This document shows, one piece after another, positions 35,642 to 44,107 of a stretch of DNA of 64,000 bases. The stretch covers positions 1 to 64,000 of the forward strand of contig CAYWXG010000001.1 of NCBI GenBank assembly GCA_964462445.1, given 5' to 3'. The stretch comes from JAGBWK01 sp964462445. GTDB taxonomy: Bacteria > Bacteroidota > Bacteroidia > Bacteroidales > Muribaculaceae. The notes below the pieces were generated by a model. That model saw only the letters and a list, made by a program, of their open reading frames with translations, searched no databases and had not been told where the DNA came from. Position numbers and translations under genes: made by a program. Each line of letters starts with the position of its first letter. Position 1 is the first letter of the stretch.

Positions 35642-36103
35642 TTAAATAATGTCGGCCTTCTCCCCTGTAGTGGTGTGGTTGCAATAATGACAACGAATTG
35701 TGCGAGTTGTGTTGTCTACAACTTCAAATTTTGTAGCCATCGGCTCGTTGTTGGATATGCACTTGGGATTGGAACAACGCACTATCCCGACAACGGTTTG
35801 TGGCAATACAACAGGTCGTTTTTCAACGACTTGATAGTCGCGAATGATATTGACAACGGCAGTTGGCGCAACAAGAGCAACACGATTGAGAACCTTTTCA
35901 GGGAAAGTGACATCTGCGATCTTGATGATACCCTTGGCTCCCAATTTGTGGCTTTTTAGATTGTTGCCGATAGTGAGTTGATTGGATAGATTTTCTACAC
36001 CCAATATTTTGACGCATTTAAACAATTGGTCGGCAGGTATGTGGTCAATTACAGTACCATTGCATAGAGCTGCTACCGCCAGTGAAGTTTTGTTAGTTGT
36101 CAT
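35642..36103 (-). CDS. pyrI: Aspartate carbamoyltransferase regulatory chain
   Basis: Allosteric subunit that binds CTP/ATP and tunes PyrB. 153 residues: N-terminal nucleotide-binding domain (VAALCNGTVIDHIPADQLFK, K-I-L-G) and a C-terminal zinc domain with cysteines 110, 115, 138 and 141 (CSNPKC and CHYC), all four zinc ligands present. It follows pyrB by 36 bases, the usual pyrBI arrangement. Confidence 0.97.
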   Translation of the reverse strand: MTTNKTSLAVAALCNGTVIDHIPADQLFKCVKILGVENLSNQLTIGNNLKSHKLGAKGIIKIADVTFPEKVLNRVALVAPTAVVNIIRDYQVVEKRPVVLPQTVVGIVRCSNPKCISNNEPMATKFEVVDNTTRTIRCHYCNHTTTGEKADII

Positions 36104-36139
36104 TTATGCTGAGATTAAAAACCGTTGTAATTTTGTTGA

Positions 36140-37075
36140 TTAATTAGATGACTCATTAATTGTTGGTGTGATTTGAAGAGCATCACATATGAGCGCTTGA
36201 CGCATGAACAATCCGTTGCGTGCCTGATTGAAATAGTAGGCTTTGGGATTGTCGTCGACGTCGGGTGAAATTTCATTAACACGTGGTAGCGGGTGGAGTA
36301 TACGCAAATTATCACGAGAATTGTCGAGCATTGAGTTGCGCAAAGTGTACAAATCTTTTACGCGTTCATATTCGGCTAAGTCGGTGAAGCGTTCGCGTTG
36401 CACTCGCGTCATGTATATAATGTCGGAGGAGTTAATCACCTCTTCTGAGAAATCTGTGTGAATAGTGTAGCTTATACCTTGTTCGTCGCAGAATTTCAGA
36501 TATTCTTTAGGCATCTGCAACTCTTCGCAAGCTACGAAACGAAATGTTGGGTTGAAATATTTCATCGCCATAATGAGCGAATGGACTGTACGTCCGTATT
36601 TGAGGTCGCCCACTAAAGTGATGGTAAGACCCTGCAAAGTGCCCTGAGTTTTGTAGATAGAGTAAAGGTCGAGCATAGTTTGCGAAGGGTGTTGGTTGGC
36701 ACCGTCGCCGGCATTTATTACCGGAGTGTCGGTGACTTCGGCGGCATAGCGTGCTGCACCTTCCAAATAGTGTCGCATGATTATCAAATCTGTATAGTTC
36801 GACACCATCTTTATTGTATCTTTCAGCGTTTCTCCTTTCGACGACGACGAGGTGCTGGCATCCGCAAATCCGATAATGCGTCCACCGAGGCGATTGACAG
36901 CGGTTTCAAAACTAAGTCGGGTGCGAGTAGAAGGTTCAAAAAAAAGCGTCCCCACAACTTTTCCGTCAAGGATTTTGTGATTGGGATGCTCTTCAAAATA
37001 GCGTGCTTGCTCCAAAAGGTGGAGCATCTGATCTTTGCTCAAATCAGAGATTGATACCAAGCTATGCTTATTCAT
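36140..37075 (-). CDS. pyrB: Aspartate carbamoyltransferase catalytic chain
   Basis: Condenses carbamoyl phosphate with aspartate, the first committed pyrimidine step. 311 residues with the carbamoyl-phosphate site FFEPSTRTRLSFETA, SSSSKGETLKDT, the HPSQTMLDL motif and HPLPRVNEI. With pyrI it should form the allosteric holoenzyme. First gene of a probable unit pyrB-pyrI-flavin reductase-glyA-plsC with gaps of 20-38 bases. Confidence 0.98.
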   Translation of the reverse strand: MNKHSLVSISDLSKDQMLHLLEQARYFEEHPNHKILDGKVVGTLFFEPSTRTRLSFETAVNRLGGRIIGFADASTSSSSKGETLKDTIKMVSNYTDLIIMRHYLEGAARYAAEVTDTPVINAGDGANQHPSQTMLDLYSIYKTQGTLQGLTITLVGDLKYGRTVHSLIMAMKYFNPTFRFVACEELQMPKEYLKFCDEQGISYTIHTDFSEEVINSSDIIYMTRVQRERFTDLAEYERVKDLYTLRNSMLDNSRDNLRILHPLPRVNEISPDVDDNPKAYYFNQARNGLFMRQALICDALQITPTINESSN

Positions 37076-37134
37076 TGCGGTGAGATATTTTATCTAAGAG
37101 AAGGGTAGTTGCCCACTCTAAGTTTGTTTGTTTG

Positions 37135-37166
37135 CAAAATTACAAAAATCCCTTGTCACTTGCAAC
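37135..37166 (-). promoter_or_regulatory. Promoter of the pyrB operon
   Basis: Minus strand GTTG (37163-37166), 20 bases, TAATTTTG (37135-37142), 60 bases before pyrB. The same GTTG-N20-TAATTTTG form precedes the argG operon. Confidence 0.6.
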
Positions 37167-37302
37167 CTCCGCACTAATAAAAATCCCCCGCTTTCAAAAT
37201 TAATTAGAAAACGATGCTAAGTAAAAGTATCATTCATTGAAAAATGATATAGAGTATGTTGTAGATATAAAGAGATGCGAGGTAAATTCTGCAATGATGA
37301 TA

Positions 37303-39582
37303 TTATTCGCGGTAGTAAATGCGTTTGACACGTGGTGATATTGAGGTCAAGATTTCGTAGGGGATTGTAGTGAGAGTGTCGGCCAGCATTTGTGGTGTGA
37401 TAGTCTCTCCAAAAATCTCAACATGGTCACCAACAGCACATACTGCATCGGTAACATCAATCATGCATATATCCATGCAAATAGAGCCGATGGTGGGACA
37501 GTGATATCCGTTGACAATGAATGAAGTGTTGCCGTAGCCAAGATGGCGGTCAATTCCATCGGCATATCCCACGGGAATTGTAGCAATGATTGAATCGCGG
37601 GTCAGGCATCCGCGTCGGTTGTAACCTACAGTATCTCCTGCCTTCCAATGTTTTATTGAAATAATGGTTGACATAAGTCGCGACACGTTGCGCAATTGGT
37701 CCATTGATCCGTCGGAAATTGTAGGTACGCCATAGAGCCCTATGCCCAATCTGACAAAGTCATATTGGTATTGGGGAAAGCGCACAATGCCGGTAGAGTT
37801 GAGGATGTGGCGCTTTATTGGATATGAGAGTGCGCTCGATAGTAAGTCGTAGCAACGTTCAAAGATGGCAAATTGATTAAGCGTGTATGTATCCTCGGTA
37901 GGGTCGTCGGCACAAGCCAAATGAGAAAACATTGTTTTAGCATAGATATGTTGTGCGTTGCAGAGCATTTGGGCAAGACGAGGCATATCCTCTTCAAGGA
38001 AGCCAAGACGGCGCATCCCGGTGTCGATTTTCAAGTGGATTGGGAATTGTACATTGTCGTCGTAGTTGGCAAAATGTTCGGTCAGTTGCTCCAATAGTTC
38101 AAAGCTATAGACTTCGGGCTCGAGGTTGTAGCGATAGAGTGTGCGTATGTCGTGAGCCCGAGGATTAAGTACGATGATAGGCATTGAAATGCCGCAACGA
38201 CGCAACTCAATGCCCTCGTCGACAACTGCAACAGCGATGTAAGCTGCACCTTGCTCTTGCAATGTGCGAGCCAACTCTACCGATCCGGCACCATAGCCAT
38301 GGGCTTTCAGCATGCATATGATGCCTGTAGTCGGCTTAATTTTTGAGCGGAAAAAGTTGAAGTTATGAACCATTGCGTCGAGGTTCACTTCCATTACCGT
38401 TTCGTGTTGTTTATCTTCCAGAATAGCTACTACTTTGTCAACACTGCAATCATCGGCGGTGTTGACAACAATAATTTCGTCGTGAAAATCATTTTTGATG
38501 ATATTTTCGGGATTGCATAGCGTTGTCAGGTGGCATTTGCCAATGCCGTAGCGGTCGGTGATGCGTTTTAGCTCGTTGGGGTAACGTCCGGCTGTTGATT
38601 CATCTATAATAAGAGAAATCAACACGTTACCTCCCGATTGACGGCGAGCAAAATCAAGGGCGCCACAGAGTGATTGCGGGTCGGAGCTAAGACGATTGGC
38701 TACGATACGACAATTATTGACTCCATCGATTACTTCCATGCGAGTGATGGGCCGACGAGGTGACTCCGGAATATCGATTTTTGTTCCGGTTATTTCTGCT
38801 ATTTTTTCAACATAGCAAAGGCAGTCGGTGAAGTCATTCTTTGCCCCGGCATTGACACCAATGAAGCATTTGTTGGGAAATCGGCGATGGAGCAACTCCT
38901 CTTGGTCAGGGTCATTGCTATTATAAATAATCGTCTGACAATCAATAAAGAGTTCTATCTTTTCTTCTATTTTTTGACGTCGGGAATTGAACCCTTCAGA
39001 ATGCTCGTCGGTGATAACAGTCAGCACACCGATGTCGGGTTTTATCATTTTTTCCAATCGAGCCATTTCCCCTGTTTGGGAGATGCCGGCTTCAACGATA
39101 GCGATGTCGGCTTTTTCCTCGAGTTGCCAAAGTGACAACGGAACGCCTACTTGCGAATTGTAGGAACGAGGACTGCGAGTTACTGATTTATTACCTCCAT
39201 GAGAGTAATTATAGAATAGCTCTTTTATGGTGGTTTTGCCGATACTTCCGGTGATAGCAATCACGTTGCAACTTAAACGTTGGCGACACATTCTCCCAAT
39301 CATTTGGAGGGCATTGAAAGTGTCGTCAACTTTGATAAAGTTGATGTTGTCAATATCCCAACTGCTATCGATGTGGTCGACAATAAAATTATGCACTCCC
39401 TTGCCAATTAACTCCTCTACATATGCATGTCCGTCGTTGGTTGAGGTACGTATAGCTACGAAAATAGTTTTCGCCGGATTACACACCAAGCGACTGTCGG
39501 TCAACAATTCTTCGATTTCATAATCAAATTGAGCTGACTGTCCTGTTAAAAGAGTCGCTATGTCGGATATATTAATTTTCAT
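37303..39582 (-). CDS. murF-alr: Bifunctional MurF ligase / alanine racemase fusion
   Basis: 759 residues joining two cell-wall enzymes. The N-terminal part is MurF, which adds D-Ala-D-Ala to the UDP-MurNAc tripeptide: LLTDSRLV, ATP loop AITGSIGKTTIKELF (111-118), RSPRSYNSQVGVPLSL and EAGISQTGEMARL. The C-terminal part from about residue 385 is a fold-type III PLP racemase, with MLKAHGYGAGSVELA (PLP lysine near 425), RLGIGLYGV and GSICMDICMIDVT. The fusion is typical of Bacteroidota and links D-Ala supply to its use. The P-loop has Ile114 where MurF proteins usually have Asn (G-S-N-G-K). It overlaps the GSCFA gene by 4 bases. Confidence 0.95.
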   Translation of the reverse strand: MKINISDIATLLTGQSAQFDYEIEELLTDSRLVCNPAKTIFVAIRTSTNDGHAYVEELIGKGVHNFIVDHIDSSWDIDNINFIKVDDTFNALQMIGRMCRQRLSCNVIAITGSIGKTTIKELFYNYSHGGNKSVTRSPRSYNSQVGVPLSLWQLEEKADIAIVEAGISQTGEMARLEKMIKPDIGVLTVITDEHSEGFNSRRQKIEEKIELFIDCQTIIYNSNDPDQEELLHRRFPNKCFIGVNAGAKNDFTDCLCYVEKIAEITGTKIDIPESPRRPITRMEVIDGVNNCRIVANRLSSDPQSLCGALDFARRQSGGNVLISLIIDESTAGRYPNELKRITDRYGIGKCHLTTLCNPENIIKNDFHDEIIVVNTADDCSVDKVVAILEDKQHETVMEVNLDAMVHNFNFFRSKIKPTTGIICMLKAHGYGAGSVELARTLQEQGAAYIAVAVVDEGIELRRCGISMPIIVLNPRAHDIRTLYRYNLEPEVYSFELLEQLTEHFANYDDNVQFPIHLKIDTGMRRLGFLEEDMPRLAQMLCNAQHIYAKTMFSHLACADDPTEDTYTLNQFAIFERCYDLLSSALSYPIKRHILNSTGIVRFPQYQYDFVRLGIGLYGVPTISDGSMDQLRNVSRLMSTIISIKHWKAGDTVGYNRRGCLTRDSIIATIPVGYADGIDRHLGYGNTSFIVNGYHCPTIGSICMDICMIDVTDAVCAVGDHVEIFGETITPQMLADTLTTIPYEILTSISPRVKRIYYRE

Positions 39583-40535
39583 TGTTTAAGAGCAATAAAT
39601 CGTTGAAATAAATCGTCATTGTTCCCGGCTAAATTTTTAGCAAGTTTATAGGTGTCCTCTAAAAAGGCGGTTTCGGCTTCAAGTGAGGAATGGCGATGCT
39701 CAAGTCGGCGTATCAATTTACCCCAACGGTCGGCTTGCGCTATTGTTGCCGGAGTCATAACTGATTGGCGGAAAATATCATAGACATATTCAACGGCTTG
39801 AGTAGATGGATGAACCAAATCATCGGCATACCATCTATAATCCCTCAAATCGTCGACTACAATTTCGTAGGAGGGGAAATATTTGATGCGCTCATTGAGA
39901 AGGTCGTGAACGGCGACTATTAGCGTTGATTTTGATAATCGGTCGTGCTCAAGACCATAGCCTATGTGGCGCACGGGACTAACTGTAAATATTACTTTTA
40001 GCTTGGGATTCAACTCAAAAAGCTTATGAAGTAGCTTGCTCCATTGATGGCTTATTCGGGCAACCGATAGTTTCTCTACGATAAATTGTTCGGCAGGTAG
40101 CTTGTGGCAGTTGGCTACGATATTACCCGAGGGGAGGTGGCGATGACCAATGGCCGACCCGAAAGTCACTATCAAAAAATCGGCATTAAGAAGTTGCTGT
40201 CGTGTGTCCTCCAAACTGCTATTAAGCATTTGCAGAGTGGCATCGCTGTCGGATAGCGAAAAGCGAGAGTGGCGACGCAGTGTGCGCCAAGTGCCGTCGA
40301 CTTCGAAAAGTTCAGCTTCCGAAAAATCCTTACCATCGAGCGCATCGTTGATAGCATCGGCAATGCTAACAGGGTTGAAAAGAGTGCCTAATGGATTAAC
40401 CTTTACATCAAATAGTTGAGATTGAAGGCGATGACCGATTTCATCGGTAAAACACGAACCAATCATGACGATAGAAGTGCCGTGGTTTATTTCGACATCA
40501 ATCTGTGGTGTTGATATTTCGGTACGCCATTTCAT
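39579..40535 (-). CDS. GSCFA-domain protein
   Basis: 318 residues from MKWRTEIS at 40535; the longer reading frame upstream overlaps the end of the OmpA-family gene and has no family features. The family motif is visible near the N-terminus as IVMIGSCFTDEIGHRL, followed by NPLGTLFNPVSIADAI, DFLIVTFGSAIGHRH and a late WYADDLVHPSTQAVEYVY, where D and H resemble an SGNH-hydrolase catalytic pair. GSCFA proteins are common in Bacteroidota beside cell-wall genes and may act on glycans. It overlaps murF/alr by 4 bases. Confidence 0.88.
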   Translation of the reverse strand: MKWRTEISTPQIDVEINHGTSIVMIGSCFTDEIGHRLQSQLFDVKVNPLGTLFNPVSIADAINDALDGKDFSEAELFEVDGTWRTLRRHSRFSLSDSDATLQMLNSSLEDTRQQLLNADFLIVTFGSAIGHRHLPSGNIVANCHKLPAEQFIVEKLSVARISHQWSKLLHKLFELNPKLKVIFTVSPVRHIGYGLEHDRLSKSTLIVAVHDLLNERIKYFPSYEIVVDDLRDYRWYADDLVHPSTQAVEYVYDIFRQSVMTPATIAQADRWGKLIRRLEHRHSSLEAETAFLEDTYKLAKNLAGNNDDLFQRFIALKQ

Positions 40536-40560
40536 AGCACTGAATTCCCTATTGACACTA

Positions 40561-42534
40561 TCAGAACATATTATAGTTAATAGAAAGCACTTGGAACTCT
40601 GTGCGTCGGTTGATTTGGTCGGCAGCTTCTTGGTCAGCTTCTGAAAGGGTTTCGATAAATTGTTCATCTAACACTATGCCTTCCGGGAACTGGGGGTATT
40701 CCTTAGCCAATCGTTTAGTTATAGTTTTCGGTCGCGACTCACCGTAGCCCATATGCTGAAGTCGGTCGGCGGAAATCCCCACAGATATAAGATAGTCGAT
40801 AACCGATTTAGCACGTCGCTCCGATAGCGCAAGGTTATATTCGTTGGAACCCTTGCGGTCGGTGTGTGATGCCATTTCAATTGTGATGTTTGGGTTATCG
40901 CGCATAATTTGAGCCATTTCATCGAGCGCGGTTTTCGACTCGGGTCGTAGTGTCGCTTTGTCGAAGTCGTAGAATATATTTTCAATTACAACAGGCTTGT
41001 TAATAGACGCAAGGATAAAATCGACACCATATTCGGCATCTTCTTCCGCAGTATCGGATGTGAATTCTTGTTTGGCATTAAGATAGCCTTTCGCACCGGC
41101 AAGCATAACATAGCTAACTCCGCGCGACAACGTGAAACGGAACGACCCGTCATTTCGTGCAATCTCTTTCTGATTGGAGCCGTCGTTGCCCACAATACGT
41201 ATCACGGCGTTGGGCACAGGTTCATCGTCGCGGTCGAGCACCCACCCCGAAATCCATATTTGTAATTCAGGTAGTTCAAATGAGAATATGTGGTCATATC
41301 CGCGAGCATCATCACGATTCGACGACAAGAATCCACGTTCTGCCCCAGGTTCGTAGGTAATCCCGAAATCATCGGAAGGGGAGTTTACGGGGCGTCCCAT
41401 ATTTTCTACTTTCCAACCGCCTGATTTAGTCATCTCTGCACGGAATATATCAAGACCGCCATATCCGGGGTGACCGTCGGAGGCAAAATACATCACAGAA
41501 TCGGTGCGCATATAGGGGAACATCTCATCGCCGGGTGTGTTTATCCAATTCCCTAAATTTTCGAGCGAACCAACTCTGTCCTTGAGGTTAATACGCCAAA
41601 TGTCGCGACCACCTTCACCGCCGGGCATGTCGGAAGTGAAATAAAGGTAGTTGCCGTCGGGCGACACTGCCGGATGGGCATATACCGATAGGGTATCGGC
41701 CGTAATGTCAAGTTTTTGTGCTGCGCTCCAAGAGGCATCTGCTCGAGTAGATGTATAGATTTCAACTGATGTAGGTGCGTTAGGCTCCCGACGAGCTTTT
41801 GTTAGATACATCATTGACCCATCGGGTGAGAATGATATAATACCTTCGTCAAATTCGGTATTTAATTCTCCTTCCACAGCTTCCGGACGCAACCATTCGC
41901 CACGCTCATTTTTTCGTGCCATCCAAATATCACCTTTTTTCATTCCGGTAATTTCGGATTTTTTAGAACCGTTGACATTTTCATTCGTTGTCGTAAAATA
42001 TAGGTTGTCGGCATCTCCGGGGGCATACATAGGTGCATAGTCCGAGCGTCGAGAGTTGAACAGCTTGTGTTGGCGCACGATATAGCGAGTGCGCTGTCCT
42101 CGTGTAGCATTGGCCATTGTGGCTCCGTCGAGTCCTACTTTCGCAATTTTTGAATCCGGGTCAAAGGCAAGATAATCTTCGTAGGCTTTTATTGCTTGTG
42201 GATATTTTCCTTCGGAGTGAAGTGCCTGTGCCATATATAGTAATGCCAAAGAATCGGGATACTTGTAGCGAAGGGCATTCTGAAAAGCAGCCGCTGCGCG
42301 TGCCGACTGATTAAGCTCTCTATGGCATAATCCCATTTTCCAAGCCACTTCTCCTCGCAAAGTGCGTTCTTCTGGCTTGGTCAACTTATTGTAGATTTTG
42401 CGATATGTTTTTGCTGCATCGTTATATTCTCCGCGAGTATATTGCTCGTTGGCAGTAGCAAGTTTCGGACCACCACAACTCGATATAGCTCCGCATGCCA
42501 CAACGACATATATTATATAGATTAATCTTCTCAT
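40561..42534 (-). CDS. PorE-like OmpA-family lipoprotein (TPR, PD40, CarboxypepD_reg, OmpA)
   Basis: 657 residues. Lipoprotein signal with lipobox AISSC (Cys20), then TPRs (about 25-140), a WD40-like PD40 propeller (about 160-420, with repeats such as HPAVSPDGNYLYFTSD and GGRDIWRINL), a carboxypeptidase regulatory-like beta domain (about 435-515), and a C-terminal OmpA domain (IFYDFDKATLRPES, ASHTDRKGSNEYNLALSERRA) that binds peptidoglycan. This order of domains is that of PorE in the type IX secretion system; the same layout also occurs in other envelope proteins. It stands 25 bases before the GSCFA gene and probably heads a transcript with GSCFA and murF/alr. Confidence 0.9.
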   Translation of the reverse strand: MRRLIYIIYVVVACGAISSCGGPKLATANEQYTRGEYNDAAKTYRKIYNKLTKPEERTLRGEVAWKMGLCHRELNQSARAAAAFQNALRYKYPDSLALLYMAQALHSEGKYPQAIKAYEDYLAFDPDSKIAKVGLDGATMANATRGQRTRYIVRQHKLFNSRRSDYAPMYAPGDADNLYFTTTNENVNGSKKSEITGMKKGDIWMARKNERGEWLRPEAVEGELNTEFDEGIISFSPDGSMMYLTKARREPNAPTSVEIYTSTRADASWSAAQKLDITADTLSVYAHPAVSPDGNYLYFTSDMPGGEGGRDIWRINLKDRVGSLENLGNWINTPGDEMFPYMRTDSVMYFASDGHPGYGGLDIFRAEMTKSGGWKVENMGRPVNSPSDDFGITYEPGAERGFLSSNRDDARGYDHIFSFELPELQIWISGWVLDRDDEPVPNAVIRIVGNDGSNQKEIARNDGSFRFTLSRGVSYVMLAGAKGYLNAKQEFTSDTAEEDAEYGVDFILASINKPVVIENIFYDFDKATLRPESKTALDEMAQIMRDNPNITIEMASHTDRKGSNEYNLALSERRAKSVIDYLISVGISADRLQHMGYGESRPKTITKRLAKEYPQFPEGIVLDEQFIETLSEADQEAADQINRRTEFQVLSINYNMF

Positions 42535-42554
42535 TTTTTTTGAAACGGGATTAT

Positions 42555-42562
42555 CAAAATTA
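42555..42562 (-). promoter_or_regulatory. Putative -7 element of the PorE-like gene
   Basis: Minus strand TAATTTTG, 20 bases before the start codon. No -33 match at the expected spacing. Confidence 0.4.
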
Positions 42563-42642
42563 CACTAAATATATAATTCACCATGGTTATGGTAATTATA
42601 TAACGACAAAGATAGTAAATTTATTTTTTGGAATTGCAATAA

Positions 42643-43692
42643 CTACCACAGATTGAAGCGATAACCCACCGACATTTCCAAATTGAAAACCGATGATAGC
42701 ATTGAGCGCCTATGGTCGCGTGCCATTCCTACGCGTGCATTGAATATTGCACCGGCAAACCAATGCTTGTTGTTCCACACCACTGAAAGTTCACTACGTG
42801 CAAGTGCTGTGAATGATAATTTTTTAGTCGTTGTGTCAATGTAATATCCGTCGGATAACCCATACATGAGTTGTCCGGTTGCTCCCAACACCCAGTGTCG
42901 GGCAAATACCCAGTTGTATCCGTAGCCTCCGGATAAAATGTAGTTGTGAGTTTTTAATATGTAATGATTGTCGGGTATGTCGTTGGGGATTGCTACTGCC
43001 ATATCTTCGGGCAGTCCATTTAAATCGAAATCATATTCAACACGCCCGTAGGAGAACCCGGCAAAAAATGAGCCTGCTGAGCGTTTCTGTACTCTGGAAA
43101 ACGCAAATGCTGCGGCATGAGAATAGTGCTTGTGGGAGAAATAATAAGAGATATCGAGTCCCCACGATGTGTTGTCAATTCCTTTATACACTAAATCCGG
43201 ATTATAACCATTTTTGCCATAGGGTTTGAAGGAATTGATATGAGAGCCGGTGTTGTTCTGGATAAAATATAGACTTGCGTTGAACAACATGCAGTTAAAT
43301 CCAAACACCCAACGTCGCTTTGCTTCTTCCCCCCCATTGAAATAGCGAGATATGTTCTTGTCATAACCTACCGACACTGCCAAATATTGAAGGTGCAACC
43401 CGATAGACGTTGAAGGGTTGGATACCATAGACATATCAGTGTCGTTCTCGAAGTGCAAGTCGTATCTGTCGGTCCAAGTCTCTGTTTGCACCTTTGTGTT
43501 CCATTTGTAGCCGGTGCCATCAACGTAGACTGTGTCGTAGCCATTGAAGAATTTGTCACCCCAGCGATAGGTGTTTACACAAAAACGGGGGAATTTTCCC
43601 CAGCTGGCAATAGAGTCAAGGTCAAAACTGATAGCCTTAACGGAGAATGTGCCGACAATTGTCAAGAGTAGCCACAGTATTCTACCTTTCAC
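42643..43692 (-). CDS. DUF4421 family protein, probable outer-membrane barrel
   Basis: 349 residues with a signal peptide (about 1-20) and the DUF4421 pattern: KFPRFCVNTYRWGDKFFNGYDT, a YGYNWVFARHWVLGATGQL strand, and a terminal strand NLEMSVGYRFNLW ending in an aromatic residue. Alternating beta strands suggest a small outer-membrane barrel. The family is nearly limited to Bacteroidota and has no known function. It lies 108 bases upstream of the PorE-like gene with separate promoter elements. Confidence 0.82.
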   Translation of the reverse strand: MKGRILWLLLTIVGTFSVKAISFDLDSIASWGKFPRFCVNTYRWGDKFFNGYDTVYVDGTGYKWNTKVQTETWTDRYDLHFENDTDMSMVSNPSTSIGLHLQYLAVSVGYDKNISRYFNGGEEAKRRWVFGFNCMLFNASLYFIQNNTGSHINSFKPYGKNGYNPDLVYKGIDNTSWGLDISYYFSHKHYSHAAAFAFSRVQKRSAGSFFAGFSYGRVEYDFDLNGLPEDMAVAIPNDIPDNHYILKTHNYILSGGYGYNWVFARHWVLGATGQLMYGLSDGYYIDTTTKKLSFTALARSELSVVWNNKHWFAGAIFNARVGMARDHRRSMLSSVFNLEMSVGYRFNLW

Positions 43693-43737
43693 TCTATTTT
43701 TTTTCTTTAGTTAATAATTGAACTCAATTGGATGGTG

Positions 43738-43745
43738 CAAAGTTA
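43738..43745 (-). promoter_or_regulatory. Putative -7 element of the DUF4421 gene
   Basis: Minus strand TAACTTTG, 45 bases before the start codon; no clear -33 partner. Confidence 0.4.
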
Positions 43746-43913
43746 TGCAAAATCTTTCATCTATCGTCTCTTATTTTACAGATAATATGGCTAAATTGGC
43801 AGATAAATTGTAAAGAAGTCGTAAAATAGTATTTATTGAAATAGCAGATGATGATTAAAAATGGCTGAAAAATATAAATTTATTTGCATTTCGGTCAAAA
43901 AAGTGTGCATTTT

Positions 43914-43945
43914 TTTGCTAATACGGGCTTTTTTAAATACTTTTG
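43914..43945 (+). promoter_or_regulatory. Promoter of the ilvDBN operon
   Basis: TTTG (43914-43917), 20 bases, TACTTTTG (43938-43945), a full consensus match. Transcription would start near 43951, giving a leader of about 155 bases before ilvD. Confidence 0.75.
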
Positions 43946-43965
43946 CAAAATTGTGATTAAAAATT

Positions 43966-43995
43966 ATGTTTCATAGCATATTTTCAATCACTTAA
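43966..43995 (+). CDS. Possible ilv leader peptide (9 residues)
   Basis: ATG-TTT-CAT-AGC-ATA-TTT-TCA-ATC-ACT-TAA encodes MFHSIFSIT, with two isoleucines (one the rare ATA codon) and one threonine. It starts about 15 bases after the predicted transcript start and stops one base before the left arm of the terminator-like structure at 43997. Position suits translational attenuation, but the content of branched-chain codons is modest and there is no clear ribosome-binding site. Confidence 0.3.
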   Translation: MFHSIFSIT

Positions 43996-43996
43996 C

Positions 43997-44072
43997 ATTG
44001 TCAAGGGGAATATTAGTTTGAGTATGAAATGTGGTTTAAACAATAATCCCTGACTAATAGGACAATTTTTTT
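43997..44072 (+). terminator. Attenuator-like structure in the ilvD leader
   Basis: ATTGTC (43997-44002) pairs with GACAAT (44061-44066), and inside it TATTAGT (44011-44017) pairs with ACTAATA (44053-44059). Seven T follow directly (44066-44072). An alternative pairing of AGGG (44004-44007) with CCCT (44048-44051) excludes the inner stem. The stems are A/T-rich, so stability is uncertain. Confidence 0.35.
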
Positions 44073-44107
44073 AGAACAAATGCTTCAATAATTTAAATAA
44101 TATCAAT

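Larger units (their letters stand above)
43693..44107. other. Divergent promoter region between DUF4421 and ilvD
   Basis: 415 bases without a large gene. It contains a minus-strand -7 element at 43738-43745, the ilvD promoter at 43914-43945, a possible short leader peptide and an attenuator-like hairpin, each listed separately. The rest is A/T-rich with nothing else recognised. Confidence 0.7.

Noticed and set aside
38970..38990. A tRNA T-loop-like sequence (GGTTCAATTCC) on the minus strand
   Set aside because: It lies within the murF coding region (residues around EGFNSRRQK), and no matching acceptor, D or anticodon stems are found around it.
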